From Candidatus Flemingiibacterium merdigallinarum (GTDB taxonomy: Bacteria; Bacillota; Clostridia; Oscillospirales; CAG-272): a stretch of 36,207 nucleotides of DNA. A program made the translations under genes and the position numbers. This document shows, in pieces, positions 25,000-32,343 of the stretch (positions are counted from its first letter, which is position 1; each line of letters starts with the position of its first letter). The notes beneath the pieces were generated by a model that was given only the letters and a program-made list of their open reading frames with translations, was not told the origin of the DNA and did not search any database. The stretch spans positions 1 through 36,207 of the forward strand of contig CAJFKR010000018.1 in assembly GCA_904386005.1 (NCBI GenBank), read 5' to 3'.

Positions 25000-25078
25000 G
25001 GGGGAGACCCTTTTGAAAAAGGGAGCTCCCCAGCAGTTCAGCAAGCTTCGCTTGCCGAACTGCTAACCCACCCCGAAA
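25000..25078 (+). repeat. GGGGGAG...CTCCCC gene-end element carrying an inserted triloop hairpin
   Basis: GGGGAG (25001-25006) pairs with CTCCCC (25026-25031) around an inner CCCTTTT/AAAAGGG stem. This is a gene-end element after the isomerase gene and possibly a terminator. Between CTCCCCAG and the shared ACCCACCCCGAAAACTTT lies a 15-bp hairpin with one mismatch and a TTC loop (25032-25064). The related copy at 36128-36191 lacks that hairpin. Confidence 0.7.
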
Positions 25079-25374
25079 ACTTTCGCAGAGCCCTGACACT
25101 CTGTGTCAGGGCGGGGGGCTCCAACTTTATTTCTGCGCGGTCGAGCTGCGCGGACACCCATTTCGTTTGGTGCGGATGTAGTTTCTGCCCCTACCCTTTG
25201 GGCGATCATTTGCGCCGCCCTACATGGTTCCTCTCCATTCCGGGCGGCTTGGTTGGCGAGGACTGCTTGACGTGACTGAATGTACAGTCGACCACATGAA
25301 ATCCCACCGCACCGATTGCATTACGAAATATCAAATGTAGGGAAAAGTGAGATATACGCTTATCTATTAATTTC
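25079..25374. other. Intergenic DNA without a gene; one TCT-triloop hairpin
   Basis: A perfect 9-bp hairpin with a TCT loop is at 25091-25111. The rest (25112-25374) is mixed GC/AT sequence without a supported gene, promoter or repeat that I can recognise. Confidence 0.6.
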
Positions 25375-25568
25375 GGAAATCGCCTGCGGCGATTTCCTAC
25401 CGAAACTCCTCACTCCTAACTCCTAACTCCTCACTAAATTATGGAAATCGCCTCCGGCGATTTCCTACCGCAGCTCTCAAAACCGCCTCCGGCGGTTTTG
25501 AGCCCACTCTCTCCCGCGAAGCGGGAGACCACTCTCCACTCTCTCTGATTCACTTCGTGAATCAGAGA
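25375..25568 (+). repeat. Triloop hairpin array with seven-base satellite, before the FGGY kinase
   Basis: Hairpins at 25375-25397 (10 bp, TGC), 25443-25465 (10 bp, TCC), 25476-25502 (12 bp, TCC), 25510-25528 (8 bp, GAA) and 25542-25568 (12 bp, TTC). A CTAACTC-type seven-base satellite (25404-25435) separates the first two. The last hairpin has CAC/GTG where the isomerase array has CGC/GCG, a paired change that keeps the stem. CCACTCT and the ribosome site follow. Confidence 0.88.
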
Positions 25569-25596
25569 CCACTCTTGTCTGAAAGGGGCGATTTCC

Positions 25597-27012
25597 TTGT
25601 ATCTTGCCGGACTTGATGTCGGCTCGAGCGGCTGTAAGATCACCGTCTGCGACGACCGTGGTCACTTCGTCGAAAGCCACTACCAGCCCTATGACTCGCG
25701 CCATACCGAAACCGAGCATACAATCGACGCGCACGACATCACCGCCGCCGTCGAAACGGTTATATGCGCGACCAAATGCAAGCCGGACGCGCTCGGCGTG
25801 TCGTCGTTCGGCGAGTCGTTCGTGCTGCTCGATGAAAACGACAATATCCTCAACTGCCCAATGCTCTATAACGACCCGCGCGGCAGTGAGGAATGTAAAA
25901 TGTACGACCGCGAGATGGTCAAAAATTCAGCCTGTCTGGCACCCGCGGCGCTCTACTCACTGCCGAAGCTGCGCTGGTATTGCCGCAACCGACCGGATGT
26001 GATAAAAAAGACGCGTAAAATCTTTATGATCGGCGACTACATCGTCTGGCTGCTCTGCGGCAGCCGCGTTATCAACTACTCGTCCGCGACCCGCACGATG
26101 GGCTTCGACGTCCGCAATCTCTGCTGGAGGCGCGAGCTGTTCGACGAGACCGGAATCGACGTAAATCTGCTGTCGTGTCCGGTGCCGGACGGAACTGTCG
26201 CCGGAGTATCGTATAAATTCGGACTGAACGGCGCGAAGATCATCTCGGCTATGCACGACCAGAACGCCGCCGCGCTCGGTGCGGGCGCGCTGCGCGACGG
26301 CGACGCGGTCGACGGCAGCGGCAGCGTCGAATGTATCACACCCGTGATATCCCGCCTGCCCGACGATATGTCAGCCTGCGACTCGGGAATCGCGTTTTTG
26401 CCGTATGAGCTGGGAATGTACGTCGGCTGCGCGTTCTCGTATACCGGCGGAACCGCGCTGAAATGGTTTCGCGACAACCTCGGCGGGGGCGAGAGCTACT
26501 CCGTGCTCGACGCCGCGGTCGGAGATGAGCCGGGCAATATACTGATAATGCCGCACTTCGCCGGAGCCGCCACGCCGTACATGGACCCCGACTCGCGCGC
26601 GCTGTTCTGGGGCGTGACGCTTGGAACCACAAAGTACGAGCTCTACCGCGCGGTCATGGAGGGAGTCGCGTATGAGATGCGCGTCAACCTCGAGCTGCTC
26701 GCCGGCTGCAAAATCAAGCCGTCGCGTCTGCTCGCGACCGGCGGCGGCGCGAAGAGCCGCGTCTGGAGTCAGATCAAAGCCGACGTTACCGGACTGCCGA
26801 TAACTATAGTCGACGTCCCCGAGGTCGGCGCGGCAGGAGTGATACTGCTCATGGCAAAGCAGCTCGGACTGTACTCAAGTCTTGCCGAAGCCGCGTCAGT
26901 GTTCACCCGCGAGGGGGAAACATTGATTCCCGACCCGAAGCGTCACAGCCGCTACAACGAGCTGTTCGACAAATACCGCAAGCTGTACTCGCTCTCGCGG
27001 GAGCTCCGGTAA
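25597..27012 (+). CDS. FGGY-family carbohydrate kinase (TTG start)
   Basis: A 471-residue kinase that would phosphorylate the ketose made by the neighbouring isomerase (fuculokinase, rhamnulokinase or xylulokinase type). The first FGGY domain opens with AGLDVGSSGCK, the phosphate-binding turn. A substrate/catalytic motif is AMHDQNAAALGAG, with D221 the likely base. The second domain has FAGAATPYMDPDSRALFWG and LLATGGGAKSRVWSQI, the adenosine loop. The start is TTG at 25597, with AAAGGGG eight bases upstream and the first residues (MYLAGLD) in register with the family; no ATG fits. Which sugar is used cannot be read from sequence. It follows the isomerase after a repeat-rich gap, so the two may be transcribed separately. 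Confidence 0.9.
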   Translation: MYLAGLDVGSSGCKITVCDDRGHFVESHYQPYDSRHTETEHTIDAHDITAAVETVICATKCKPDALGVSSFGESFVLLDENDNILNCPMLYNDPRGSEECKMYDREMVKNSACLAPAALYSLPKLRWYCRNRPDVIKKTRKIFMIGDYIVWLLCGSRVINYSSATRTMGFDVRNLCWRRELFDETGIDVNLLSCPVPDGTVAGVSYKFGLNGAKIISAMHDQNAAALGAGALRDGDAVDGSGSVECITPVISRLPDDMSACDSGIAFLPYELGMYVGCAFSYTGGTALKWFRDNLGGGESYSVLDAAVGDEPGNILIMPHFAGAATPYMDPDSRALFWGVTLGTTKYELYRAVMEGVAYEMRVNLELLAGCKIKPSRLLATGGGAKSRVWSQIKADVTGLPITIVDVPEVGAAGVILLMAKQLGLYSSLAEAASVFTREGETLIPDPKRHSRYNELFDKYRKLYSLSRELR

Positions 27013-27054
27013 ATCACAACGCAATTTTCACCCCCATTCTTTTTATAATCAATT

Positions 27055-27118
27055 CAAAAATTCCCGCAGGGAATTTTTGTACCATAACTCCTAACTCCTC
27101 ACTCCTAATTCCTAACTT
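27055..27118 (+). repeat. GCA-triloop hairpin plus seven-base satellite
   Basis: 27055-27079 is a perfect 11-bp hairpin with a GCA loop (CAAAAATTCCC arms), a sibling of 13808-13832. It is followed by CTAACTC/CTCACTC/CTAATTC units (27086-27118). The same pairing, hairpin then satellite then gene, occurs before the GH2 gene. Confidence 0.8.
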
Positions 27119-27154
27119 ATGCAAGCACCAACCCATAAATGAAAGGCAAACCCA

Positions 27155-28123
27155 ATGAATATTTCCGATTACATCGGTCACCCCACACAAATAAGCCGTA
27201 TCGAGGAGCACCGGCTCGTCGGCGGACGCGGCGACAATATGCGCCTGCTCGAGGTTGACAACGGCCGCGGACTCGCACTCACATTGTCGCCCGACCGCTG
27301 CGGCGATATCTCGCGCATGAGCTATCGCGGAATCAACCTCGGTTTCTTCGCTCCCTGCGGCTACGTCTCGCCGCACTATTACGACGGCAGCGGCAATAAC
27401 TTCTTAAAATCGTTCACGGCAGGCTTCATGACGACCTGCGGACTCTCTCACCTCGGCTCGCCCTGCCAAGACGACGGCGAGGTGCTGGGACTGCACGGCA
27501 CTATCGCCGGAATCCCCGCCGAGGAAGAAAACCACTATACCGACGGCGACGAGCTTGTCGTTCGGCTGACCATGCGCGACGCGTCGCTGTTCGCGCGCAA
27601 GCTGCTGCTGAAGCGCGAGTACCGCTTCTCGACGTCGCGCTGCGAGTTCACAATCCACGACTATGTGGAAAACTTCGGGCACGAGACGACGCCGTACATG
27701 ATACTCTATCACATCAATTTCGGCTACCCGATGCTCGCGCCTGATTCGATAATCACATTGTCGGCGAAGTCGACGACCCCCTGCGACGATGTTTCGCGCG
27801 ACGGGCTGCCCGAGATGCTCCGCCTCTGCGAGCCGCGGGACCACTACCCCGAGCAGTGCTTCTACCACGAGCCGGAGGTCGGTCACGTCAGCCTTTCAAA
27901 TCGCGGGCTTGGCGTGTCGGTAAGCGTCGACTTCGACCTTGACGAGCTGCCCTGTCTGACACAGTGGAAGCTGATGCAGAAGGGCGAATATGTGCTCGGA
28001 CTCGAGCCGGGCAACTGCTACCCGAACGGGCGCGACAAAATGCGCGAGTCGGGCAAGCTGCGCTTCCTCGCTCCGGGCGAGTCGGCTGAGCAGACACTGA
28101 AAATTAGCGTTGACGAAATCTGA
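27155..28123 (+). CDS. DUF4432 / aldose-1-epimerase-like protein
   Basis: A 322-residue galactose-mutarotase-like beta-sandwich of the DUF4432 type, predicted to interconvert sugar anomers before isomerisation. Visible: VDNGRGLALTLSPDRCGDISRMSYRG near the start, FTAGFMTTCGLSHLG (~90-104), DDGEVLGLHGTIAGIPAE (~111-128), ILYHINFGYPML (~178-190) and LGLEPGNCYPNGRDKMR (~283-300) with the conserved Glu. GAAAGG precedes the ATG. It is 62 bases before the aldolase and probably co-transcribed with it. Confidence 0.85.
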   Translation: MNISDYIGHPTQISRIEEHRLVGGRGDNMRLLEVDNGRGLALTLSPDRCGDISRMSYRGINLGFFAPCGYVSPHYYDGSGNNFLKSFTAGFMTTCGLSHLGSPCQDDGEVLGLHGTIAGIPAEEENHYTDGDELVVRLTMRDASLFARKLLLKREYRFSTSRCEFTIHDYVENFGHETTPYMILYHINFGYPMLAPDSIITLSAKSTTPCDDVSRDGLPEMLRLCEPRDHYPEQCFYHEPEVGHVSLSNRGLGVSVSVDFDLDELPCLTQWKLMQKGEYVLGLEPGNCYPNGRDKMRESGKLRFLAPGESAEQTLKISVDEI

Positions 28124-28185
28124 ATGTCACAAATACGCAATCTATACGCGCCACGCGCGGTAAATATAAGAAAGGCAAATACAAT

Positions 28186-29031
28186 ATGCTTGTAACATTG
28201 AAAGAAATTCTCAAGATAGCCGAAGCAAAGAAAATCGCTATCGGCTCGTTCAACACGACCGGATTGGAGTGCTGCGAAGCGGTAATCGGCGCGGCTGAGG
28301 AACTGAATCAGCCGGTAATCATAATGCACGCGCAGGTTCACGAGGAGATGGGACTGACCACTCTCGACGTCATCGGCAGAGTGATGATGATGATGGCTGA
28401 GCGCGCGAGCGTTCCGGTCTGCGTTCACCTCGACCACGGCACTGACCTCGCGTATCTGAAGAAAGCACTCGACCTCGGCTTTACGTCGATAATGTACGAC
28501 GGCTCGACTCTGCCCTACGCCGAGAATCTCGCGAACACCTGCGTCGCGGTCGAGATGGCGAAGCGGTACGGCGCGAGCGTCGAAGCCGAGATGGGCAGCA
28601 TGGGCATACGCGACAAGTCGCCCGACGACCCGGACAGCCTCTACACCGATCCGGAAGCCGCGGTCAGCTTTGTTCGCGACAGCCATATTGACGCGCTCGC
28701 CTGCGCGTTCGGCACGGTACACGGCCTGTATTTCACCGAGCCGAAGCTCGACTTCGCGCGGCTCGAGAAGATAGACAAGCTCATCGACATCCCGCTCGTC
28801 ATGCACGGCGGCAGCGGCGTATCGGACGAGGACTACCGCCATGTAATCTCGCTCGGCATTCGCAAGATAAACTATTATACTTACATGGCGAAGGCTGCCG
28901 GCAGCGCGGTCGTGGACTTCCCGAACAAGCTCTACTTCCACGACATCGCCGTCTGCGCGACGAGAGCCATGCGCGAAAACGCTCGCCACGCAATCGAAGT
29001 GTTCAGCAATCTGACTGCCGCCAAGGCTTAA
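28186..29031 (+). CDS. Class II fructose/tagatose-bisphosphate-type aldolase
   Basis: A 281-residue zinc aldolase that would split a ketose phosphate into dihydroxyacetone phosphate and an aldehyde. VCVHLDHGTD (H81, D83, H84) carries the catalytic Asp and a zinc His. The EAEMGSMG segment (~155), FGTVHG (zinc His) and VMHGGSGVSDEDY (phosphate loop) follow in family order. IRKINYYTYMAKA near the end matches the C-terminal phosphate-binding N-x-x-T/Y region. In place of a class II fuculose-1-phosphate aldolase, this FBA-like enzyme appears to close the isomerase-kinase route. AGAAAGG precedes the ATG, and the next gene begins 33 bases after its stop. Confidence 0.9.
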   Translation: MLVTLKEILKIAEAKKIAIGSFNTTGLECCEAVIGAAEELNQPVIIMHAQVHEEMGLTTLDVIGRVMMMMAERASVPVCVHLDHGTDLAYLKKALDLGFTSIMYDGSTLPYAENLANTCVAVEMAKRYGASVEAEMGSMGIRDKSPDDPDSLYTDPEAAVSFVRDSHIDALACAFGTVHGLYFTEPKLDFARLEKIDKLIDIPLVMHGGSGVSDEDYRHVISLGIRKINYYTYMAKAAGSAVVDFPNKLYFHDIAVCATRAMRENARHAIEVFSNLTAAKA

Positions 29032-29064
29032 GCATTATTATAGATACGCGAGGAGGACGGCGTT

Positions 29065-30084
29065 ATGCTTCCATACGATTATATCAAAGCCTTTGCGGCG
29101 AATCTGCGCCCCAAAATGAGCTGGGACGGCGCGCAGCCGGTTGCCGAATGGCAGGCAAAGGCTCGCGAAAAGCTGTTTTTATTGCTCGGACTTGACCTTA
29201 TGGTCAGAACCGAGCCGAAATTTGAGATTGAATACGACAGGAATCTGCCCGAATCGGAATACGGAATCGGCGTGCGCGAGATACGCTTTTCGTTCGAGAG
29301 CGAGCCGGGCTACCGCGCGCTCTGCCATATGCTCCTGCCGCTCGGACTTTCATCAGAAGATAAGCTGCCCGCGGTCATCTGTCTGCAGGGGCACAGCAAG
29401 GGTATGCACATCTCGCTCGGACGTACCCGATTCGCCGGCGAGAGCGTCACCGGCGACCGCGACTTCTGTGTGCGCGCGGTGCGCGAGGGCTTCGCCGCGA
29501 TCGCGCTCGAGCAGCGCGACTTCGGCGAGTGCGGCGGCAATGAAAACGGTCCGCAGTGCCTCGACGAGTCGCTCGTGAACCTGCTCTGCGGTCGGACGAC
29601 TATCGGCGAACGGGTCTGGGACGTGATGCGGCTGTATGACATCCTGTCGTTAGAATTCGCCGATTATGTCGATTCTGACGCGATATACGTGCTCGGCAAT
29701 TCGGGCGGCGGAACCTGTTCGGTCTACGCCGGCGCGATTGACACTCGGCTCGCCGGAGCGGTTCCGTCCTGCGCGGTCTCGACCTTCGCCGGTTCGATCG
29801 GAGCGATGCGGCACTGTGCCTGCAATTATATCCCGGGGATACTCAAATATTTCGATATGAGCGACCTGCTTATACTCGTCGCGCCGCGGCCGCTGGTCGT
29901 AGTCAGCGGGCGGGACGACGACATCTTCCCGCTCGACGGCGCGCGCCGGATGGTAGAGGCGGCGTCACGCGCGTATGAAGCGCTCGGCGCGCCCGACAAT
30001 ATCGCGCACGTGATCGGCGACGGCGGGCATCGCTTCTACGCCGACGGCGCGTGGGCGGCTCTGCGCCGCATGACCGGCAGATAA
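29065..30084 (+). CDS. Alpha/beta hydrolase (acetyl-xylan-esterase / dienelactone-hydrolase-like)
   Basis: A 339-residue serine hydrolase, probably a carbohydrate deacetylase. The nucleophile elbow is GNSGGG (S213); the acid is in SGRDDDIFP (~D284-286); the histidine is in GDGGHRFY (~H324). ICLQGHSKGMHISLG (~105-119) supplies the oxyanion region, and EQRDFGECGG resembles the AXE1/abhydrolase_7 group. There is no signal peptide, and GAGGAGG precedes the ATG. It is the last gene of the sugar run. Together with the SGNH esterase it suggests an acetylated substrate. Confidence 0.85.
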   Translation: MLPYDYIKAFAANLRPKMSWDGAQPVAEWQAKAREKLFLLLGLDLMVRTEPKFEIEYDRNLPESEYGIGVREIRFSFESEPGYRALCHMLLPLGLSSEDKLPAVICLQGHSKGMHISLGRTRFAGESVTGDRDFCVRAVREGFAAIALEQRDFGECGGNENGPQCLDESLVNLLCGRTTIGERVWDVMRLYDILSLEFADYVDSDAIYVLGNSGGGTCSVYAGAIDTRLAGAVPSCAVSTFAGSIGAMRHCACNYIPGILKYFDMSDLLILVAPRPLVVVSGRDDDIFPLDGARRMVEAASRAYEALGAPDNIAHVIGDGGHRFYADGAWAALRRMTGR

Positions 30085-30136
30085 TCCATCGTGTTAAAAA
30101 TATTTCGCGATTTTTTCAGGTTTTGTCAAAATTCGG

Positions 30137-30165
30137 TTGACAATTGCGCCGAATTGTGGTATCAT
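30137..30165 (+). promoter_or_regulatory. Sigma-A promoter of the first SLH gene
   Basis: TTGACA (30137-30142), a 17-base spacer and TATCAT (30160-30165), 105 bases before the ATG at 30271. Confidence 0.8.
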
Positions 30166-30270
30166 ATTAGTTGAAAGTGTATTGTCGGTAAATTTTATTG
30201 TCACCGATTTTACAGTTGGCAGATATTACCGTCAGTATATTAAATTTCATTCGTTAAAGGAGTATTAGTC

Positions 30271-31290
30271 ATGAAAATGAAAACAGTTATTTCTGTTTTA
30301 CTTTCACTGCTGCTCGCGTTCTCGCTTCTGCCGGTATCGGCATTCGCAGCTCCGGCGAGCGCCGGAACGCAGGACGCGCTGATGCTGATTTTCGGAATCG
30401 AGGTCGCTCCGTATGAAAACGGAACCGTTGAGATTTCGTCCGAGCGCGGCTCGACCGGCAGCGACATCACTGTAACTGCAACCGCTGACGAGGGCTACGT
30501 AATCGAAAGCGTTTCGGTTGCGGGAGAGAGCGGCGCTGAATGCGAGCTCACCGAAAATGAGGGCGTATACAGCTTCAAGATGCCGTCCGAGGCGGTAGTC
30601 GTCACGGTCGTATTTGCGGCTGCCGGTGAAACCGAGCCGGAGGTGCCCGTGCTTGAGCTTCCTTTCAAGGATGTAGCGGTCACCGACCAGTATTATGATG
30701 AAATCTGCTATGTATACGAAGCGCAGCTCATGAACGGTATCAACGGCACTCTCTTCGCACCGAACAACTATATGACCCGCACAATGGCGGCTACCGTACT
30801 CGCGCGCATTGACGGCGTCGACACCGCTGCAAGCGAGGATTGGACCGCGGCTGGTCTTGAATGGGCAATAGCAAACGGCATCACCGATGGCAGCGGCATG
30901 GAAGATCCGATCACCCGTGAGCAGCTGCTCGTTATGCTCTATCGCTACGCTGCGCTCAAGGGTATCGACGTAACTGTTGACACTGTTATTCCGGTACCGG
31001 GCGTATCCGACTGGGCAGCCGAGGCTGTATCGTGGGTTATCGCGAACGGCTACATAAGCGCTGAAGCGGCTGAACTTATCGATGTATCCGCACCCGCTAC
31101 CCGCGGCGAAGCAGCTATGCTGTTTGCACGTCTGGGCGCAATGCTCGAAGCTATCGCGGTTCCGCCGGTAGAGGAAATCCCCGAGGAGACCGAGGAGACT
31201 GAAGCAGCTGAGGAGACCGAAGTAGTTGAAGAGACCGAAGCAGCTGAGGAGACCACTGAAGCAGTTGAGACATCTGCCGACGCTGAATAA
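30271..31290 (+). CDS. Secreted SLH-domain surface protein
   Basis: A 339-residue surface protein, with signal peptide 1-26 (MKMKTVISVLLSLLLAFSLLPVSAFA). Residues ~48-115 are an InlB-type bacterial repeat (GSTGSDITVTATADEGYVIESV ... FKMPSEAVVVTVVFA). Three SLH modules span ~128-292: FKDV-x-x-x-x-YYDEICYVYEAQLMNGINGTLFAPN, a second with WAIANGITDG and REQLLVMLYRYA, and a third with VSDWAAEAVSWVIANGYI and TRGEAAMLFAR. SLH modules bind pyruvylated wall polymer. The C-terminus (~300-339) is a Glu/Thr-rich tail of repeated EETE units. AAAGGAG precedes the ATG. Codon use is more AT-friendly than in the sugar genes. The partner protein or ligand is unknown. Confidence 0.9.
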   Translation: MKMKTVISVLLSLLLAFSLLPVSAFAAPASAGTQDALMLIFGIEVAPYENGTVEISSERGSTGSDITVTATADEGYVIESVSVAGESGAECELTENEGVYSFKMPSEAVVVTVVFAAAGETEPEVPVLELPFKDVAVTDQYYDEICYVYEAQLMNGINGTLFAPNNYMTRTMAATVLARIDGVDTAASEDWTAAGLEWAIANGITDGSGMEDPITREQLLVMLYRYAALKGIDVTVDTVIPVPGVSDWAAEAVSWVIANGYISAEAAELIDVSAPATRGEAAMLFARLGAMLEAIAVPPVEEIPEETEETEAAEETEVVEETEAAEETTEAVETSADAE

Positions 31291-31306
31291 TTCGATACAT
31301 AAACAA

Positions 31307-31340
31307 AAATCCGCTCATTGAAAATGGGCGGATTTATTAT
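31307..31340 (+). terminator. Intrinsic terminator of the first SLH gene
   Basis: AAATCCGCTCAT (31307-31318) pairs with ATGGGCGGATTT (31324-31335) with one T-G pair, followed by ATTATTTG. Confidence 0.85.
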
Positions 31341-31433
31341 TTGTATTGTGAAATATATCGTTTGAGCGCGAATTGTTGTAGACGTATTATGTCTTTGTTG
31401 GAATAAAATTAACAATATATCCGAGATATTTGA

Positions 31434-31462
31434 TTGACAAACCGAAAAAAATATGGTACGAT
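31434..31462 (+). promoter_or_regulatory. Promoter of the second SLH gene
   Basis: TTGACA (31434-31439), a 17-base spacer and TACGAT (31457-31462). A perfect TATAAT at 31463 would need a 23-base spacer, so the TACGAT box is preferred. Confidence 0.65.
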
Positions 31463-31513
31463 TATAATCGTAAAAATTACGGTAAAATTGCCATGAATCT
31501 ATGAGGTGATAAA

Positions 31514-32281
31514 ATGAAGTACAAGCTCACACGCTACATAATCGCGGCGGCGTTCGCGCTCGCGCTGGCGGTATGCTTGTCGTTTGCCGTTTCGGCTGAC
31601 ACCTGGCCGGAGGACTATGCCGCCAGGGTCGGAGACACCGATTATACCAGCGACACCACCGGAAATATCCGCGGCGGTACTTTTTCGGTTGAATATGACT
31701 CGGAAACCAGTACCTTTATATATACATATACCAACGTTGACATTGACAACTGCGTGGTCTCGTATATAAAAGAGCCGTCAGATAATAAAATCGAATATAG
31801 TGTCAAGATAGTGCTGAATGGCAAAAATAAATTTACGCTGTATAACACGAGTCCGGAAATATTCAGTTCTATCAGTACATCACGCACCGATATAGTTGAG
31901 GGTGAAAACGGCGGAAGTATTATTATTGATTATACAGCCTCTGCACTGCCCGATAGTATAAATGTGTATGCTGGTGTCTGCATGAATTCAAAAAGAAGCC
32001 GTGCGCCGGTATATAACTATGTTGATATGACAATAAAAGCCAATGATTACAAAGGCGAAACCTTTATGTATTCGGAATATTTTTACAACTATGGCACGTT
32101 CCGTGCGATAAATACCAGTAATAAAGACAGATCTGCGGTAGGACATCATGGCAAAATATACAATTATGGCGTATTCTCTCTGGAAGAAAGGTCGAGTATT
32201 ATATGTGATAACCAAATGATTATATATAATGGTGATAATACAACCACTCCAGAGGAAAGCAAAGATATAATATTTATATAG
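31514..32281 (+). CDS. Secreted SLH protein, N-terminal part before a frameshift
   Basis: 255 residues with a signal peptide (MKYKLTRYIIAAAFALALAVCLSFAVSA, cleavage near residue 28). A DYAARVGDTDYTS segment follows, of the kind often seen just after the signal in clostridial surface proteins, and then beta-strand-rich sequence with N- and T-rich turns. The reading ends at TAG 32279-32281 inside a TA-rich stretch (ATTTATATAGGAG). The neighbouring frame is open across the same point (from 32239) and continues GEGSVLTLFNKF into the large downstream part. I therefore read 31514-34689 as one gene of about 1050 residues broken by an indel of +2 or -1 base. GAGGTG precedes the ATG. As read, this fragment would be secreted without an anchor. 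Confidence 0.75.
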   Translation: MKYKLTRYIIAAAFALALAVCLSFAVSADTWPEDYAARVGDTDYTSDTTGNIRGGTFSVEYDSETSTFIYTYTNVDIDNCVVSYIKEPSDNKIEYSVKIVLNGKNKFTLYNTSPEIFSSISTSRTDIVEGENGGSIIIDYTASALPDSINVYAGVCMNSKRSRAPVYNYVDMTIKANDYKGETFMYSEYFYNYGTFRAINTSNKDRSAVGHHGKIYNYGVFSLEERSSIICDNQMIIYNGDNTTTPEESKDIIFI

Positions 32282-32343
32282 GAGAAGGCAGCGTACTGAC
32301 CTTATTCAATAAATTTACTAATCCAATACAAAATTACGCGACC

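Noticed and set aside
13510..25568. REP/BIME elements with a RAYT transposase
   Set aside because: The hairpins lack the GTAG/GAGC-type head of REP sequences, differ in stem sequence and no Y1 transposase gene is in the window.
32265..32290. Programmed -1 ribosomal frameshift in the SLH gene
   Set aside because: There is no canonical X-XXY-YYZ slippery heptamer, and the SD-like AGGAGAAGG lies after, not before, the shift point.
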